A program made the position numbers and the translations under genes. Below the pieces are notes generated by a model that saw nothing but the letters and a program-made list of their open reading frames with translations, was not told where the DNA came from and did not search any database. This document shows, piece after piece, positions 60,441 to 64,000 of a stretch of 64,000 nucleotides of DNA. The stretch is from Eopsaltria australis (lineage: Eukaryota > Chordata > Aves > Passeriformes > Petroicidae): assembly GCA_034509425.1 (NCBI GenBank), contig JAVTVJ010000023.1, positions 930,001-994,000 of the forward strand, given 5' to 3'. How positions within the stretch are numbered: position 1 is the stretch's first letter; each line of letters starts with the position of its first letter.

Positions 60441-62134
60441 CAAAACTCCTTCTAAAAAATTTCTCAGTTCCAATGCCACCTGTTCCAATATTTTTACACA
60501 CCAACAGCAGTAAGCACAGCAATGTAATTATTTCCTAATAGGATTTTAAAATAATGGAATCACACTACTTTAGGCATATGCTTAATTTCATTGTCTTTTC
60601 TGTCTAATTTTACATGAGAATTCTATTTATTAAACACAGGCTGGCAATGTTAGCACTGAGTATATGCAGATAGCAGTTTCAATCCTCCTTGTGTTTTATT
60701 ATTCATCTCCTTGATGTAACAGACCTTTCCTCTGCATTATGGGCCCAGAATACAATTTTGAAAGTATATTTAAAAACCAATAATACTGCTTTACTTTCAC
60801 CTGCCATTGAAGAAATTCCATGCCTCCTCTTTGGAGAGGAGTCTGAAAATACAGAACAATTACTATGACTGTGAAGACACTGAGAGAAAGATTGGTAAAT
60901 GATAAGAAATTCAAATACAGAAAATTAATACATGTTTTTGGTACTGACTGTTATCGAAAGGGTTACAGACCATTGGGAAATGGGGATTTCATTTGTTTTC
61001 ATTTGTGTACAACCCATGTGAGTAAAAACAGAGAAACTGAGTAAAAACTGGAAATATCTGAAGGTTGCAAATTTTAAGGAGGGAGGTGCTGTAAAGCCAT
61101 TGTTAAAGAACAAAGGAATAACTGTCTCTTTGTGAGTGAATCCGTGCCAGGAATTGTTTTCCTTTGCATATCTCCTGCTGTGGTGAACAGCTAGGTGCCA
61201 GTCAACATGGAGATTCACTGGGGAAATTAGCTCCAAATTAATTTTTCAGGACATTTCAGAATATTATGAGTTGTCTCTTAGGTGAGAACTGTGCCTCTTC
61301 ATCAGCAATATTTGGCATGAGGAACTCCAGGATATGGATGAGATTAACCCTGTACAGTCATCCCCACTTGATATGTACATTAGGGTTGGATGGGTTCAGA
61401 ATGTGAGGCAGGAAAAAAATTAAGGGAACATTAAAATGTCTATATGCTAGAAAAGATCAGGTTTTTGTTTCCCTTTCTCTCATTTTTATGGTTATGGTTT
61501 ATTTGCTTCCAACAGTCTGGAAAAAAACCCAAACAATCCAACTCTAGCAATGACCTAGAAAAAAAACAAAGTAAAAGATCTAAATCAATTTAATTTCACT
61601 AACAGAATATCTTAAATAGCAGATATGGTATAGAGTTATATAATTCTGTTTCATGATACATAGATTAATATTCAGAAGCTTTACATTAAAAAAGAATAAG
61701 ACTAGGAGAAACACTTCTGGAGAAAATATCTCTGTTGGGATTTATTGAACACTTTTAATTACTTTATTTGCTTATTACCAAACTTTTTTTTGTAACATGA
61801 CAGGAAGGAGAAATTAGGTATTAACACAGCTGGCATCTTCTGGGTGCTTTTTTAGCCCTGTGATACATTTAATGACAACAAAGGTCAATGTTGGGGGCTG
61901 AGGTTGCTGTCATGTGTATTCTCCAATGTCTCAGGATATCCTGCCTCAATATTTCCCCCCTTCTTTCCTCTTTCTCCTTCTTCCCTTGAAGTTAAAGCCC
62001 TGTCTGGTCAAGACCAAGGCCAGAAGATCAGCAGCCAGGATGTGTTAATTCTCTGTTAGGACACTGACTGGTGAGTGGGCACAGATGGGATTTGAGACTC
62101 AATTTGCAGGCGTGGGTTTTTCCAGTGATGTTCC
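60441..62134. other. Unassigned non-coding stretch
   Basis: No gene or repeat recognised. A 103-codon minus frame at 60925-61236 has no known motif. Confidence 0.5.
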
Positions 62135-62268
62135 GTCACAGAGTCACAGAATGGGTCAGGTTGGAAGGGGCTCATCTCGTCCCACCTCCCTGCTGCAGCA
62201 GGGCCACCCCAGAGCACATGGCACAGGACTGTGTCCAGATGCTTCTGGAATACCTCTTGAATATCTGT
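62135..62268 (-). mobile_element. CR1 LINE fragment, 3' end, antisense, different subfamily
   Basis: In plus order: 'tcacagagtcacagaatggg' (terminal repeats), 'tcaggttggaaggggctcatc', 'tcccacctccctgctgcagcagggccaccccagagcacatgg', 'cacaggactgtgtccagatgc', 'ttctggaatacctcttgaatatc'. This is the CR1 group whose 3' end reads 'agcacatggcacaggac', not shared by other copies here. About 130 bp, 5'-truncated. Confidence 0.93.
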
Positions 62269-64000
62269 ATTGAATATATAATGCACAAGAAAGTTAGGAC
62301 TGCTGGGACTCCGCAGCCAAGAGTTCCTTGACACCCAAGCTAGGACAAGACTCCCTTCAGCCTGGTCATTTTCTGTTCTCATGACATTTGTCCTCCTGTC
62401 TCAACATCAAATTGCACCGCAGAATATATTTATCATGGCACAACCCACTTCTTCAGTCTTCCCCCCAGAACTTTGCACACAAATCTCCATCAGTGCAAGG
62501 TCTTCCACTCTGTGGGTGAGTGCACTAGAGAGGAAACAATCCTGTGAAATAATTACAGGATGCTGGCAAGACTACTTATCAAGTGGCCAGACTACTCATA
62601 TTTCTATCAATGTTTAACCCCTTGGGCTTTTTTAGGGCATTCAGGCAGTCCTACAGTCTGGAGGTATAGCTTGGCTGGTCGTGCATCTCTAAGGAAAAAG
62701 TGGAGCCCATCATGAAGAAAACAGAGCAAGGACCTGTGCTACATGCTCTGAGAAGTTTCAGCCTGAGCAGGGTGACATTCACAGTTTTGAGATGCTTCCA
62801 ACCAGCTTAATCAACTCTGAAAAACAGATGGGACTGTATGTCATGGGGGTCTGGAGGCTTCTGCTGCAGCACAGGAAAGTGCTTAGAAGTACAAATTCTT
62901 TAAAGGGGTTGTTATCCAGTTAGGGTAGTTCTGAAGTGAAGGAATAAACAATGAAAACTGGTAACAGCTTTAAAAATTTTTAAGTGTCCAAATAATGTTT
63001 GGAATGGTAAATCAGCAATATTTAATAAGAATAATTCTTTAAAATATTATTTTCTGGTCTGGAAAAACCATGATTCCTTCCTGCAATTTACTACAACCAA
63101 ATGTAACCTTAATGAACGCATTCATTATTGTAGCAGTTTGGAAGGAAGAAAAATCCCAAAAGCCCAAACCAGGAACCCCCTGCCCATTGCATTACAGCCA
63201 TATTACTTTCTGGATTTGGATGAGGACTACAGCTATGGATTTCATGTCAGCTCTACAGACATTGTCAGCATTATGTTTTGAACTTGTCTGCTTGCTCATC
63301 ACATTTTAATTAATGAGGGCATGAGCCAAAACAGGTGTTGGTAACAGAACAGACAGCAGCTGGCAAACAATTTTTAGATCTACAATTAACTCATTTATGC
63401 TATTGTTCCAGAACAAAGGGTTCATACAATTTTACAGAGGAGGAGTTCATGTAATTTTACAGAGGAGGTTATTATCAGGCTGAGCTGTAGAGGCACTTTT
63501 ATTTTTTCTGTTTCTGTTTTGCTAGATTTTTTAAAAATGACTTTTTCTCAGGCTTGGTTCTCATGGTAAAACTGACTGAAAAGTTCAGGTTATTTTTTTT
63601 TTCCAGCAGCAGGCAATTTATATAACTAAAACAATCTAATCAAGGAACTAAATGGCATTCGAATAAAGAATCCTAAATTCATTTCATTATCATCTATTTT
63701 TCCAGAGAGAAAGTGGCATAAATTGCTCTGGAACTAGAGCTCAGAAAAACTCTTTTCCAAATCCGTGTCTGTATAAATTGCCAGAGAATGAAAGTTGTAG
63801 AAGTCCATCAAAACCTCAAGCACATAAAGAATCTAGTCAAACTCTAAACTTTCTCATTCAGGTGTCCCAGACTCTTTCAATCACATAACTGACTTCTTAT
63901 GCCCTTGTTGTTACCCATTCCAAGACTATTCAGATACAGCTCTTTAATTGTGAGCTATTGGCATTCCCTGGTGTGTCTGCCATTCTCTGGGGGTTTAAAA
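62269..64000. other. Unassigned non-coding stretch
   Basis: No gene recognised up to the window edge. A short tandem duplication is at 63420-63469. Frames are 79 codons or shorter. Confidence 0.5.
63420..63469 (+). repeat. Two-copy 25-bp tandem duplication
   Basis: Two adjacent 25-bp copies, 63420-63444 and 63445-63469, share 'gttcat..aattttacagaggagg' and differ mainly by AC versus GT after 'gttcat'. A simple local duplication; no function is apparent. Confidence 0.85.

Overview
The window looks like non-coding nuclear DNA from a bird. The main evidence is at least fourteen fragments of CR1 (chicken repeat 1) LINE retrotransposons in both orientations, most carrying the typical CR1 3' untranslated end. 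CR1 also occurs in crocodilians and turtles, so 'bird' is the likely but not the only reading. A lone LTR-type insertion at 12449-14142, with a TGTCC start of the kind I associate with songbird retroviral LTRs, leans towards a passerine. Base composition is AT-rich, and open frames are short and scattered on both strands.

I recognise no intact protein-coding gene, rRNA, tRNA or CRISPR array. The longest open frames (up to 167 codons) have no recognisable domains and overlap other frames, as expected by chance in 64 kb. The best trace of former coding sequence that is not CR1 is on the minus strand at 29349-30309. There one frame runs for about 320 codons with only five internal stops and has a Gln/Tyr-rich core, which suggests an unidentified decayed gene or retrocopy.

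Layout: 1-8640 is mostly unique sequence with two short CR1 3' ends. The longest CR1 3' copy is at 8641-9205, followed by a homeodomain-site-rich block that looks like a developmental enhancer (9740-10275). The LTR-type insertion (12449-14142) carries a promoter, a 49-bp tandem repeat and an internal polypurine-tract/LTR-like boundary. CR1 copies then recur at 16739, 21369 and 24345. A 181-base cytosine-free T/G tract lies at 32762-32942. CR1 ORF2 remnants lie at 36665 and 40290-40590, the second joined to its own 3' end by an internal deletion. Three same-strand CR1 copies cluster at 45748-48685, and the last two copies lie at 59012 and 62135. Between them are several AT-rich blocks with paired homeobox-like or octamer-like sites (14735, 26195, 50020, 54480, 56230, 60240) that could be conserved regulatory elements.

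Together this fits a gene desert or a very large intron whose likely function is regulatory, overlaid with old retrotransposon debris. I do not see a new enzymatic or defence system. The most informative objects are the LTR-type insertion, the decayed minus-strand frame and the enhancer-like blocks.
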